Positions 24,530 through 32,303 of a stretch of DNA of 49,680 nt are shown here, piece after piece (the first letter of the stretch is position 1; the number at the start of each line of letters is the position of its first letter). The position numbers and the translations under genes are program-made. The stretch is from Candidatus Rokubacteria bacterium 13_1_40CM_68_15 (GTDB lineage: Bacteria; Methylomirabilota; Methylomirabilia; Rokubacteriales; CSP1-6). Location: NCBI GenBank assembly GCA_001917585.1, contig MNEG01000010.1:1-49680 (forward strand), in the 5' to 3' direction. The notes under the pieces were generated by a model. It did not search any database, was not told the DNA's origin, and was given only the letters and a program-made list of their open reading frames with translations.

Positions 24530-27436
24530 TCAGCGCGCCAGCGCCGACCAGAGTACTTCGGCGGGGTGCCGGGCGCGGCGGCCCGTCAGGTGGTCGATCT
24601 GCTGGCGGCACGACATGCCGGGCGCGACCACTTCGGTGTCGGCGGGTGCGGCCTTCACGGCGGGCGCGAGGCGACGATTGCCGAGCCACGTGGAGATGTC
24701 GTAGTGCTCGCGCTCGAAGCCGAACGATCCCGCCATGCCGCAGCAGCCGGAGTCCACCTCGGTGACCTCGAAGCCGGCCCACTTGAGCGCGGCCACCGTC
24801 GGCGCCGTGCCGACCATCGCCTTCTGGTGACAGTGGCCGTGCAGCAGCGCCTTGCGGCCGTGGCCCCCGAAGGGCAGCGTGAGGCCCCGGGCTCGCTCGC
24901 GCATCAGGAACTCCTCGAGCAGCAGGCTCCCCCGGGCGACGGTCCGCGCCTCATCCGTGCGCAGGAGATCCACCCACTCGTCGCGGGCCGTGAGCAGGCA
25001 CGACGGCTCGAGGCCGACGATGCCGACGCCGCGGCTGGCGTAGGGATGGAGCCGCGTCACGTTCCAGGCCGCGAGCGCGCGCGCCTGGTCGAGCATGCCC
25101 TTGGAGATCGCCGGCCGGCCGCAGCACTTGCGGTCGACCAGCACCACGCGGTAGCCGGCGGACTCGAGGAGCTGGACGGCGGCGCGCCCGATCTCGGGCA
25201 CGTTGTAGGTCAGGAACGTGTCGTGGAAGAGCACGACGTCACCACGGGGCGCGCTCGCCGGCGCGGCGTGACGCGCGAACCAATCGGTGAACGTCTCCGA
25301 CGCCAGCGCCGGCAACGGCCGCCGCCGGTCGATGCCGGCCGTCTTCTCGAGGAGCCAGCGATTGACCGGCAGGCTCGAGAGCCAGTTGACGAGCGCGGGC
25401 ATGCGCGCCCCGATGGCGTTGAGTCGCGCGATGTGGCCGAAGAGACGGTTCCGGAGCGGCAGGCCGTTGGCCTTGTAGTAATGGTAGAGGAACTCGTACT
25501 TGAGCTTGGCCATGTCGACGTTGGCCGGGCACTCGGCCTTGCAGCCCTTGCACTCCAGGCAGAGACCCATGACCTCGTGCAGTCGCCGCCCGGTGAACTC
25601 GCTCGGCGGCAGCTTCCCCGAGAGCACGGCGCGCAGGGCGTTGGCGCGGCCCCGCGTGGAGTGCTCCTCGTCCTTCGTCGCCATGTACGACGGGCACATC
25701 GTGCCCTCGAGCTTCTTGCGGCACTCGCCGACCCCGTTGCACATCTCCACGGCGGCGGCGAAGCCTCCCTGCCCCGAGAAGTCGAGAAGCGTCTTGGGCT
25801 CCCACGTCTGGTAGGTAGCGCCGTAGCGCAGGTGCTCGGTCACCGGCGGGCTCTGGACGATGTTGCCCGGGTTCATCCGGTTGTCGGGATCGAACGCGCG
25901 CTTGAGCTCGCGGAAGGCCTGCATCAGTGTCGGGCCGTACATGCGCTCGAGGAACGGGCTGCGCGCGCGGCCGTCGCCGTGCTCGCTCGAGATCGTACCG
26001 TTGAACTCGACCACCAGGTCGGTGATCTCGTCGGCGATCGCCTTGACCTGCTCGATGCCGCGCGCCGTCTTGATGTTGATGGCGGGGCGGATGTGCAGGC
26101 ACCCCACCGAGCAGTGACCGTAATAGGCGCCGTCCACGTCGTGGCGTGAGAAGATCTCGCGGAAGCGCGCCACGAACTTGGGCAGATGCCGGGGATCGAC
26201 CGCCGTGTCCTCGACGAAGGCGAGCGGCTTGGCATCGCCGTGAATGCCGAAGAGCAGGCCGAGCCCGGCCTTGCGGAGCTTCCAGATGGACTGCTGCTCG
26301 GCCGGCTCGAGGGCGACGTGCGCCGCGTACCCGAAGCGCTCGCGCTGGCGCCGCGCCTCCAGCGCCTCGACCTTGGCCCGCACCTCGGCGTCGTCGTCGC
26401 CCGCGTATTCGACGATGAGGATGGCGGCGGGATCGCCCTGCACGAAGCCCATCCGCTTCGATTGCTCGATGTTGCCCCGGGCGAGGTCGAGGATGAGCTT
26501 GTCGGTCAGCTCGACCGCGTAGGGCCCGGTCTCGAGAATCGACTGGGAGGACTCGAGCGCCTCCTGGATGTCGTGGTAGTGGATCACGTCGAGGACCGTC
26601 CGCTTGGGACGATCGACCAGGCGCACCTTCGCCTCGATGATCGTGACGAACGTCCCCTCCGAGCCCGTGATGAGCCGGGCCATGCTGAACGGACGTGGAG
26701 CGCCGTTTCCGCCGCCGGCCAGCGAGTGCGGCCGCACCGACACCCCGAGCAGCTCGTTGAGGTTGTAGCCGGCCACCCGTCGCCATTGCGACGGGTAGCG
26801 CGCGCGGATCTCGTCACGGTACGTCTCGCGGATGCGCGCGACCTCGCGGTAGATCTGGCCCTCGAGGCCGGGGCGCCGCGTCCTGGCCTCGAACTCAGCC
26901 GGTGTGAGCTCGCCGAAGACCACGCGAGTGCCGTCGGCGAGCAGCGCCGTCACCTCGAGCACGTGGTCGACGGTGAGGCCGTAGGCGATCGAGTGGGATC
27001 CGCCCGAGTTGTTGCCGAGCATGCCGCCGATCGTGGCGCGGTTGGAGGTCGACGTGTCGGGGCCGAAGAGCAGGCCGAGCGGGCGCACGTGGTGGTTCAG
27101 CTCGTCTTGCACGACCCCGGGCTGGACCCGGGCCCACCGCTCCTCCCGGTTGACCTCGAGCACCTGGTTCATGTGCCGGGAGAAGTCGAGCACGAGGGCG
27201 TGGTTGACCGTCTGGCCGGTCAGCGACGTGCCACCGCCCCGCGAGAGGAACGCGACCCCGTTCCTCCGCGCGAGCTCGAGCGCCGCCTGCACGTCCGCCG
27301 CGTCGCGCGGCAAGACGACGCCCACCGGCTCCATCTGATACATCGACGCGTCGGTGGAATAGAGCAGGCGCGAGGCGGCATCGAAGCGGACGTCGCCCCC
27401 GATCACCTTGCGAAGCTCGCGCTCGAGGTTGGTCAC
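24530..27436 (-). CDS. FAD-linked oxidase/Fe-S protein fusion (YdiJ-like 2-hydroxyacid dehydrogenase)
   Basis: Large oxidoreductase of 968 residues fusing a GlcD-like FAD domain to a GlpC/GlcF-like Fe-S domain. The N-terminal FAD domain has RGGGTSLTGQTVNHALV at about 64-80 and GGMLGNNSGGSHSIAYG; the FAD-oxidase C-terminal domain follows with GHCSVGCLHIRPAIN and SSEHGDGRARSPF. Then come Cys clusters (GVGECRKKLEGTMCPSY; CLECKGCKAECPANVDM) and two CCG-type motifs (CCGRPA, CCGMAGSFG). Such proteins oxidise D-2-hydroxyacids such as D-lactate or D-2-hydroxyglutarate and pass electrons to the membrane chain. GTG start at 27436. The substrate is not fixed by the sequence. Confidence 0.92.
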   Translation of the reverse strand: MTNLERELRKVIGGDVRFDAASRLLYSTDASMYQMEPVGVVLPRDAADVQAALELARRNGVAFLSRGGGTSLTGQTVNHALVLDFSRHMNQVLEVNREERWARVQPGVVQDELNHHVRPLGLLFGPDTSTSNRATIGGMLGNNSGGSHSIAYGLTVDHVLEVTALLADGTRVVFGELTPAEFEARTRRPGLEGQIYREVARIRETYRDEIRARYPSQWRRVAGYNLNELLGVSVRPHSLAGGGNGAPRPFSMARLITGSEGTFVTIIEAKVRLVDRPKRTVLDVIHYHDIQEALESSQSILETGPYAVELTDKLILDLARGNIEQSKRMGFVQGDPAAILIVEYAGDDDAEVRAKVEALEARRQRERFGYAAHVALEPAEQQSIWKLRKAGLGLLFGIHGDAKPLAFVEDTAVDPRHLPKFVARFREIFSRHDVDGAYYGHCSVGCLHIRPAINIKTARGIEQVKAIADEITDLVVEFNGTISSEHGDGRARSPFLERMYGPTLMQAFRELKRAFDPDNRMNPGNIVQSPPVTEHLRYGATYQTWEPKTLLDFSGQGGFAAAVEMCNGVGECRKKLEGTMCPSYMATKDEEHSTRGRANALRAVLSGKLPPSEFTGRRLHEVMGLCLECKGCKAECPANVDMAKLKYEFLYHYYKANGLPLRNRLFGHIARLNAIGARMPALVNWLSSLPVNRWLLEKTAGIDRRRPLPALASETFTDWFARHAAPASAPRGDVVLFHDTFLTYNVPEIGRAAVQLLESAGYRVVLVDRKCCGRPAISKGMLDQARALAAWNVTRLHPYASRGVGIVGLEPSCLLTARDEWVDLLRTDEARTVARGSLLLEEFLMRERARGLTLPFGGHGRKALLHGHCHQKAMVGTAPTVAALKWAGFEVTEVDSGCCGMAGSFGFEREHYDISTWLGNRRLAPAVKAAPADTEVVAPGMSCRQQIDHLTGRRARHPAEVLWSALAR

Positions 27437-27481
27437 GCCAGCGATTATAGCTGGCGACGGAACCTCGGAGCGACGAGCCGG

Positions 27482-28486
27482 CTACAAGCGCGCGGGCTTC
27501 GGCGCGGGCGCCTCCCGCGGGCGGGTCTCGCCCCAGCGGTGGGGCGGGATGACCTGCGCGATCGCCACGATTGCGTCCTGGGTGCTCCTGCGGACCGCAT
27601 GCAGCAGCGCCTGGTGAACCTCGGCAGTGAGCGAGCGCCCACCTGGTGAGCTCAGAAAGGCCAGGTAGGCGTCGAGGTCGGCGTCGCTGATGTCGCGGTA
27701 CGCGAATTCCAGGCCCACGAGCGTCGTGGCCCGGAGCTCCTCGACCGCCTTCGGCCGGGCGCTGGCGATTTCACGGTCGCTGTTGCCCATGGCCCGACGG
27801 CGTTCGACGGGCAGGAAGGGCTCGGCGCCTCGCCGCATGCCCTCGGCGACGGCCACGAGCAGGTCGAACGAGAACTCACTGGACCCGGCGACCTCCTCGA
27901 GACGTTGCAGTCGCTCGAGCCGCTTGGGATCGATCGGATTGGTCGTTCGCCCTCGCGCGAACTTCGCGATGTCTTCCTGGGCCTGGGGCATGGCCGCCGC
28001 GATCTCCGCGGCGGTGATCTTGCGCCCGGCGGCGGTGCGGAACCAGCCGGCGGCCTGCGCGATCTTCGCGTCGTCCACCCGCGCGCTCAGGCTCTCGCGC
28101 ACGAGGCTCTGGAGACGATCCGCGCCGAAGGCGACGGCCGCCACCCGATCCACGCTGGCGCGCTCCTCGGCCTCGAGCGCGCCCAGTTGCGCCTGCAGCT
28201 GCGAGCGCGTGTTGACGGCCATCCACTCGAGCTGCTGGTGCAGGCCCGACAGCTCCATGAATTCCTGCAGCGCCGGCGATGACGCGGCGGGGCCACCGGA
28301 CGTCGGCGCACTCGGCGACGGCGGAGCCAGATCGTCCGGCTGGGGAGGCCGGTCGGTGTAGCGGATGTTCCCGTCGCGGTCGATCCACTTGTACGTCCCG
28401 CCGAACGCGTCCGATCCGGACGTGAGAATTCCGGCCACGCCGAGCAACCCGATCGCCGTCCAGCGAGCTCCCCATCGTCCAATCAT
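27482..28486 (-). CDS. Secreted DUF4124-domain protein
   Basis: Exported protein of 334 residues. Signal peptide at about 1-28. A short DUF4124 domain (TYKWIDRDGNIRYTDRPPQ, about 31-49) is followed by a Pro/Ser-rich linker and then a long helical region (about 70-320) that resembles DUF2059-type repeats: two similar blocks, each with helices around RFLG/AYLAF-like motifs. Likely periplasmic. Function unknown. ATG at 28486 with GAGGAGGG about 10 bases upstream. It diverges from the redoxin gene across a 178-base gap in which I see no clear promoter. Confidence 0.82.
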   Translation of the reverse strand: MIGRWGARWTAIGLLGVAGILTSGSDAFGGTYKWIDRDGNIRYTDRPPQPDDLAPPSPSAPTSGGPAASSPALQEFMELSGLHQQLEWMAVNTRSQLQAQLGALEAEERASVDRVAAVAFGADRLQSLVRESLSARVDDAKIAQAAGWFRTAAGRKITAAEIAAAMPQAQEDIAKFARGRTTNPIDPKRLERLQRLEEVAGSSEFSFDLLVAVAEGMRRGAEPFLPVERRRAMGNSDREIASARPKAVEELRATTLVGLEFAYRDISDADLDAYLAFLSSPGGRSLTAEVHQALLHAVRRSTQDAIVAIAQVIPPHRWGETRPREAPAPKPARL

Positions 28487-28664
28487 CGCCAGAGACCCTC
28501 CTCTCGAGATACGAGCCAGCGCTCCTGATTGCGACGCGGGGGCCAAGACGGCGATGCCGATTTCCTGGGTACTTGCGGGTCGAGCCCGATGAGCAAGGCT
28601 GTCAGGACGACACGTGGCGGGCTGTAATGGCACGGGCCACCGACGGCGGAGGTATGATAGCGCC

Positions 28665-29162
28665 GTGCCGTCGGCCGTCCTCTTGCTCGCGTGCTTCGTG
28701 CTCGCGCTGATCCCGAATCACCTCGGCGCCGCACCGGCCGCACCCGGCTTCGGCGTGAAGATCTTCGACTCCTCGAGCACGCTCGACTCCCGCGACCTCA
28801 TCGGCAAGTCGGTGCTCGTGGTGCGCTTCCAGGCGTCGTACTGCAAGCCGTGTGGGAGGGAAGCGGCCGCACTCAGCCGACTGGTCGATCGCTACCATGG
28901 TCGCGGAGTCGAGTTCATCGCGTTCCACGTACAGGACACGGTGAGCGACACGCGGCGCTTCATCCGCAGCCATCGTGTGACCTACCCGATCGCGCTCGAT
29001 CCCAAGCTCATCATCGGCAATCGGTTCGGCTTCAAGGGCACGCCCTATACGGTGGTGGTGGACCGCAAGGGCGAGATGGTGGCGCAGATCCACGGAGTCT
29101 CCGCGGTCAATCGCCTCCCGAAGATCCTGGACGACCTGCTGCGGGATCCGCAGCGGTCGTAG
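28665..29162 (+). CDS. TlpA/ResA-like periplasmic thiol-disulfide redoxin
   Basis: Thioredoxin-fold protein of 165 residues with an N-terminal signal sequence (VPSAVLLLACFVLALIPNHL). The redox motif is CKPC, with the conserved cis-proline loop GTPYTVVVDRKG near residue 126. The insertion and the peroxiredoxin-like N-terminus (VKIFDSSSTLDSRDLIGKSV) match the TlpA/AhpC-TSA class. It probably reduces or oxidises disulfides outside the cytoplasm, for instance in cytochrome c assembly. GTG at 28665 follows GGAGG by 12 bases, a longish spacing; no better in-frame start is present. Confidence 0.87.
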   Translation: MPSAVLLLACFVLALIPNHLGAAPAAPGFGVKIFDSSSTLDSRDLIGKSVLVVRFQASYCKPCGREAAALSRLVDRYHGRGVEFIAFHVQDTVSDTRRFIRSHRVTYPIALDPKLIIGNRFGFKGTPYTVVVDRKGEMVAQIHGVSAVNRLPKILDDLLRDPQRS

Positions 29163-29188
29163 GCGTCCGCGCGAGCGCCGGGGGTTTC

Positions 29189-30064
29189 TCACGCCGCCCG
29201 TCGGTGCGCGCGAGTTCCCGGCCGGCCGGCCGTGCGGACGCGCTCACGCCGATGGGCCGGCTCGACGGTCTCCGGCCACATGCGCGGACCCGTGCGAATG
29301 AACTCGTGGAGCTTCGGCAGTAATACCGCCATCGCAGGACGCGCCGCCGGGTTTGGGGCCAGGCAGGCCAGCACCAGTCTCTCGAGCGACGCCGGTACGG
29401 CGAGCGCGAAGGGGCGGAGCGACGCCGCCGAGACGCTCAGCTGGGGAAACGGCTTTCGTCGCGTTCCGTCGGGAAACGGATATCGCCCGGTGAGCGACTC
29501 GTAGAGCGTCACGCCGAGACCGAACACGTCGCTGGCAGGCGTCACCTGTCCACCCCGACACTGCTCGGGGGCCATGTAGGGATCCGTGCCCGCGGCCTGC
29601 CCGAGCGGACGGTCCGTGCGCCGTCGGGCCGCGCTGAAGTCGAACAGCACCGGCCGCCCACCGACCACGATCACGTTCGACGGCTTGACGTCGAGATGGA
29701 TGAAGCCGCGCTCGTGGACGTGAGTGAGCGCCGCGCCCACGTGGATCGCCAGGCGCAAGGCGTTCGCCACGCTGAGCCGCCGCTGGGGGCTGGTCCGGAT
29801 CAACCGGCGCAGTGTGGGCCCGTCGAGGTATTCCATCAGCAGGTGCGCGGAATGCCCCTGGCCGAAGAACCGGACGATGTTGGGATGATCGAGCGCGTTC
29901 AGCACGTCGGCCTCCCGACGCGCCCGGCGCGCCGAGTCGATGACCTTGCAGGCCATGGGGCACCACGCACGGTGGTTCCACACGATGAACACGGCGCCGC
30001 CGCCGCCCCGGCCGACCCGGCTGATGACGCTCAGGTGACGATCGAGCCGCAGCCGACGGCTCAC
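29189..30064 (-). CDS. Serine/threonine protein kinase (DFS variant)
   Basis: Eukaryotic-type protein kinase of 291 residues without a transmembrane or sensor domain. Glycine loop GRGGGGAVF (18-26), catalytic Lys40 (ACKVI), Glu in READVLNALDHPNIV, catalytic loop HLDVKPSN (123-130), metal-binding Asp142 in DFS rather than DFG, and APE (165-167). All catalytic residues are therefore present. The tail (about 265-291) is Arg-rich. GTG at 30064 overlaps the ABC transporter stop as GTGA, so it is the last gene of the exporter operon and may control that transporter; this is inferred from position only. Confidence 0.9.
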   Translation of the reverse strand: MSRRLRLDRHLSVISRVGRGGGGAVFIVWNHRAWCPMACKVIDSARRARREADVLNALDHPNIVRFFGQGHSAHLLMEYLDGPTLRRLIRTSPQRRLSVANALRLAIHVGAALTHVHERGFIHLDVKPSNVIVVGGRPVLFDFSAARRRTDRPLGQAAGTDPYMAPEQCRGGQVTPASDVFGLGVTLYESLTGRYPFPDGTRRKPFPQLSVSAASLRPFALAVPASLERLVLACLAPNPAARPAMAVLLPKLHEFIRTGPRMWPETVEPAHRRERVRTAGRPGTRAHRRAA

Positions 30065-31824
30065 CGCACACTCGCGCTGCCGAGCTGGCCGGCGAACAAG
30101 TCGTAGCACCGGTTGCCGTGTTGGAGCAGTGACGCGGGCGCGCCGATCTCGGTGATGCGGCCGCCCTCCAGCACCACCACGCGATCGGCCTGGCGCACGG
30201 TGGCCAGGCGGTGACCGATGACGACGATGGTGCGCCGGCGCGCGAAACGCTGGATGGACGCGTGAATCAGCTCCTCCGTCTCGCTGTCCACGGCTGCGGT
30301 CGCCTCGTCCAGCACCAGGATCGGCGCATCGCGCAGGAACACGCGGGCCAGGGCCAGGCGCTGGCGCTGACCGCCCGACAGGCGTTCACCACGCGCGCCC
30401 ACCGCGGCCGCGGACTGCCGGCGGAACGCGTGAACGAACGTTTCCGCCCGCGCGGCCTGCACCGCCCGGGCGACGTCGGCTTCGGACGCGTCCGGTCGAC
30501 CGTAGCGCACGTTGTCCGCGATCGATCCCTGCACGACGTACGGATCCTGGAACGCCACCGCCACGTTCGCCCGCAGCGAGGCCAGCGTGACGTCCCGCAC
30601 GTCGGCGCCGTCGATCAGCACGGCGCCGGCGCGGGCGTCGTGGAAACGCAGGAGCAGTCGGACCAGCGTCGACTTGCCGCTTCCGCTCGCGCCGACGATG
30701 GCGACGATCTCGCCGGGCTCGACGGTGAACGAGACACCGTTCAGGACCGAAGCCCCCCGCGGGTACGCGAAGTGGACGTCGCGGAACTCGATACGCCCCG
30801 TCGACCGCGGCAGCGTCACGGCGCTCGCGCGCTCGACCACGGTGCCGCGTGTGTCGAGCAGATCGGCCACGCGGTGGGCCCCGGCCGCCGCGCGCTGGAA
30901 CCGACTGGCGATCTGGCCGAGATCACGGGCCGGCTCGTAGAGTGACCCCAGCGATCCCAGGAAGGCGACGACGGCACCGAGCGTCATGGCGCCGGAGCTC
31001 ACGTGATGAGCCGCCACGACGAGGACGACCAGGCCGCCCACGACCGCGATCATTTCCACGAGCAGCGTCAGCTGCGCCTGCACGGCGACGCTTCGGATTT
31101 CGGCCCGCCGCGCGACGTCCGAACGCGCGCGGAAACGTCCCACCTCCCGGGCGTGGGCCTGGAAGGCGTGCACCATGGGGAGCGCGCCGAGCGTCTCTTC
31201 GGCCAGCGTCAGCCACGACGTCGCCTGACGCCGGGCAACTCGCGCCACCCGCTTCACGCGCGGCGCGCGCCGCACCACCACCAGGGCCAGGAAGGGCGCC
31301 GTCGCGAAGGCGACGAGCGCGAGCTGCCAGTTCATCGTGAACAGCACGGCGGTGAAGAACAGCGCGGCCGCGAGGTCTCCGATCAGGATGACGGGGCCGT
31401 TGAAGACGACGTACTCCACGCGCTCGACGTCGCTGGACAGGTGCGCGAGCAGATCGCCGACGCCGCGCCCGGTCACCGACGGCTCGGGCAGCGTCATGAC
31501 GTGGCGGTAGACGTCGGCGCGCACCTCGTGATTGATCCGCTCGGCGATGGCGACGTCGAGGCGCCGGCGGAGAGAGTCGGCGCCGAACTTCGCGCTGGCC
31601 AGCGCGAAGTAGCTCGCGACCAGGAGCGGCATCGCGTCGAGGCGCCGGGCCACGAACACGGTGTTGATCATGAGCTTCAACAGCCAGAGGAGCGCCGCGC
31701 TCGAGAGCGGTGCGACGACGGCGAGGGCGCCGACGAGCACCACGGCCGGCATGACGGCCCGGCGGTGCCGACGGAAGCGCCGTTCGAGGGCGAGGAGGGT
31801 GCGGGTGGCGGTGACGGGACGCAT
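30061..31824 (-). CDS. ABC exporter, fused membrane and ATPase domains (MsbA/LmrA type)
   Basis: Half-transporter of 587 residues. The transmembrane domain (about 25-310) has six helices; the ATPase domain (about 340-580) has Walker A GASGSGKST, Q-loop FQDPYV, signature LSGGQRQRLALARV, Walker B ILVLDEATAA and the switch His in VIGHRLA. It should work as a homodimer exporting a lipid, peptide or drug. It lacks a C39 peptidase domain. No ribosome binding site is evident before ATG 31824; instead a perfect 14-bp hairpin ends nine bases upstream. It overlaps the Ser/Thr kinase gene. Confidence 0.9.
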   Translation of the reverse strand: MRPVTATRTLLALERRFRRHRRAVMPAVVLVGALAVVAPLSSAALLWLLKLMINTVFVARRLDAMPLLVASYFALASAKFGADSLRRRLDVAIAERINHEVRADVYRHVMTLPEPSVTGRGVGDLLAHLSSDVERVEYVVFNGPVILIGDLAAALFFTAVLFTMNWQLALVAFATAPFLALVVVRRAPRVKRVARVARRQATSWLTLAEETLGALPMVHAFQAHAREVGRFRARSDVARRAEIRSVAVQAQLTLLVEMIAVVGGLVVLVVAAHHVSSGAMTLGAVVAFLGSLGSLYEPARDLGQIASRFQRAAAGAHRVADLLDTRGTVVERASAVTLPRSTGRIEFRDVHFAYPRGASVLNGVSFTVEPGEIVAIVGASGSGKSTLVRLLLRFHDARAGAVLIDGADVRDVTLASLRANVAVAFQDPYVVQGSIADNVRYGRPDASEADVARAVQAARAETFVHAFRRQSAAAVGARGERLSGGQRQRLALARVFLRDAPILVLDEATAAVDSETEELIHASIQRFARRRTIVVIGHRLATVRQADRVVVLEGGRITEIGAPASLLQHGNRCYDLFAGQLGSASVR

Positions 31825-31833
31825 GGGAGCGAT

Positions 31834-31869
31834 GGGCGCGACACGCGCGTGGCTTCGCGTGTCGCGCCC
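31834..31869. promoter_or_regulatory. Perfect 14-bp hairpin before the ABC exporter
   Basis: GGGCGCGACACGCG (31834-31847) and its exact complement CGCGTGTCGCGCCC (31856-31869) are separated by eight bases. In the exporter sense the hairpin lies between the small ORF stop (9 bases away) and the exporter ATG (9 bases away) and could hide the start or attenuate transcription. In the plus sense it is followed by GTTGGGTTTTT and looks like an intrinsic terminator, although no plus-strand gene ends here. Confidence 0.75.
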
Positions 31870-31878
31870 GTTGGGTTT

Positions 31879-31977
31879 TTAGTGGCGGCCGCGCCGCGTA
31901 CCCTGCTTCGACTTACCAGTCCGGCGACCGGCGTCAGAGCTCTTGGTCGGAAGCACTTTCGGGAATCCAGTGATCAT
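31879..31977 (-). CDS. Small basic 32-residue ORF upstream of the ABC exporter
   Basis: ATG at 31977 is preceded by GAGGAGGAGAG with good spacing, the best ribosome binding site in this intergenic region. The product, 32 residues, begins MITGFPKVLPTKSSDAGRR and ends in a Lys/Arg/Gly-rich tail, with six Ser/Thr and no Cys. It stops nine bases before the 14-bp hairpin. It may be a leader peptide for attenuation, a small basic protein, or the cargo of the exporter. No family is recognised. It is short, so chance cannot be excluded. Confidence 0.45.
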   Translation of the reverse strand: MITGFPKVLPTKSSDAGRRTGKSKQGTRRGRH

Positions 31978-32282
31978 GCGTTTCTCTCCTCCTCATCGTG
32001 TGGCTGTAGTCGCCCGTGAGCGCGCGCAATGACCTCTCTCGGGCGCCGCGACTCGTTGTGCAAGGCCAGCGCCAGACGCGACGGCGTATATCGGTTTTCG
32101 TGCGGCGGCGCGTCGATGCTGACCGATTCGGGAATCGCCCGTCCGGCACCGGTGCGATCGATATATGCATCGACCGCCGCGGCAAATCCCCGCGCGGGCA
32201 GATGCCCATGGTGAAAACAACCACCCCAGAGAAACTGTAATGTTCGCCGACACTTGCGAGCATGCGATCCATCTGAAATCAT
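31974..32282 (-). CDS. Doubtful small ORF (about 102 residues)
   Basis: An open frame whose stop overlaps the ATG of the 32-residue ORF as ATGA, the arrangement used by many real gene pairs here. The C-terminal 75 residues (for example DAYIDRTGAGRAIPESVSID) look more protein-like than the other frames. The only ATG (32282) has no ribosome binding site, and third-position GC is lower than in neighbours. No family is recognised. If it is not a gene, the ~330 bases between the small ORF and the plus-strand kinase are intergenic, with no other feature I can support. Confidence 0.25.
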   Translation of the reverse strand: MISDGSHARKCRRTLQFLWGGCFHHGHLPARGFAAAVDAYIDRTGAGRAIPESVSIDAPPHENRYTPSRLALALHNESRRPREVIARAHGRLQPHDEEERNA

Positions 32283-32303
32283 CGGGGAGTGATCTGGTCG
32301 TCG

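Noticed and set aside
24566..26149. 527-residue plus-strand open frame over the FAD/Fe-S gene
   Set aside because: Antisense to a well-conserved gene, no start signal, no family motif.
32016..32240. 74-residue plus-strand open frame before the histidine kinase
   Set aside because: No ribosome binding site, basic low-complexity product, no family; I treat the region as intergenic or weakly minus-coding.
31934..32272. 112-residue minus-strand open frame over the small ORF
   Set aside because: Arg-rich, no ribosome binding site, and it overlaps the better-supported 32-residue ORF in another frame.
32250..32303. Sigma-70-like boxes TTGCGA and AATCAT with a 17-base spacer before the plus-strand histidine kinase
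   Set aside because: Only four of six matches in each box and no support from start-codon placement; too weak to list as a promoter.
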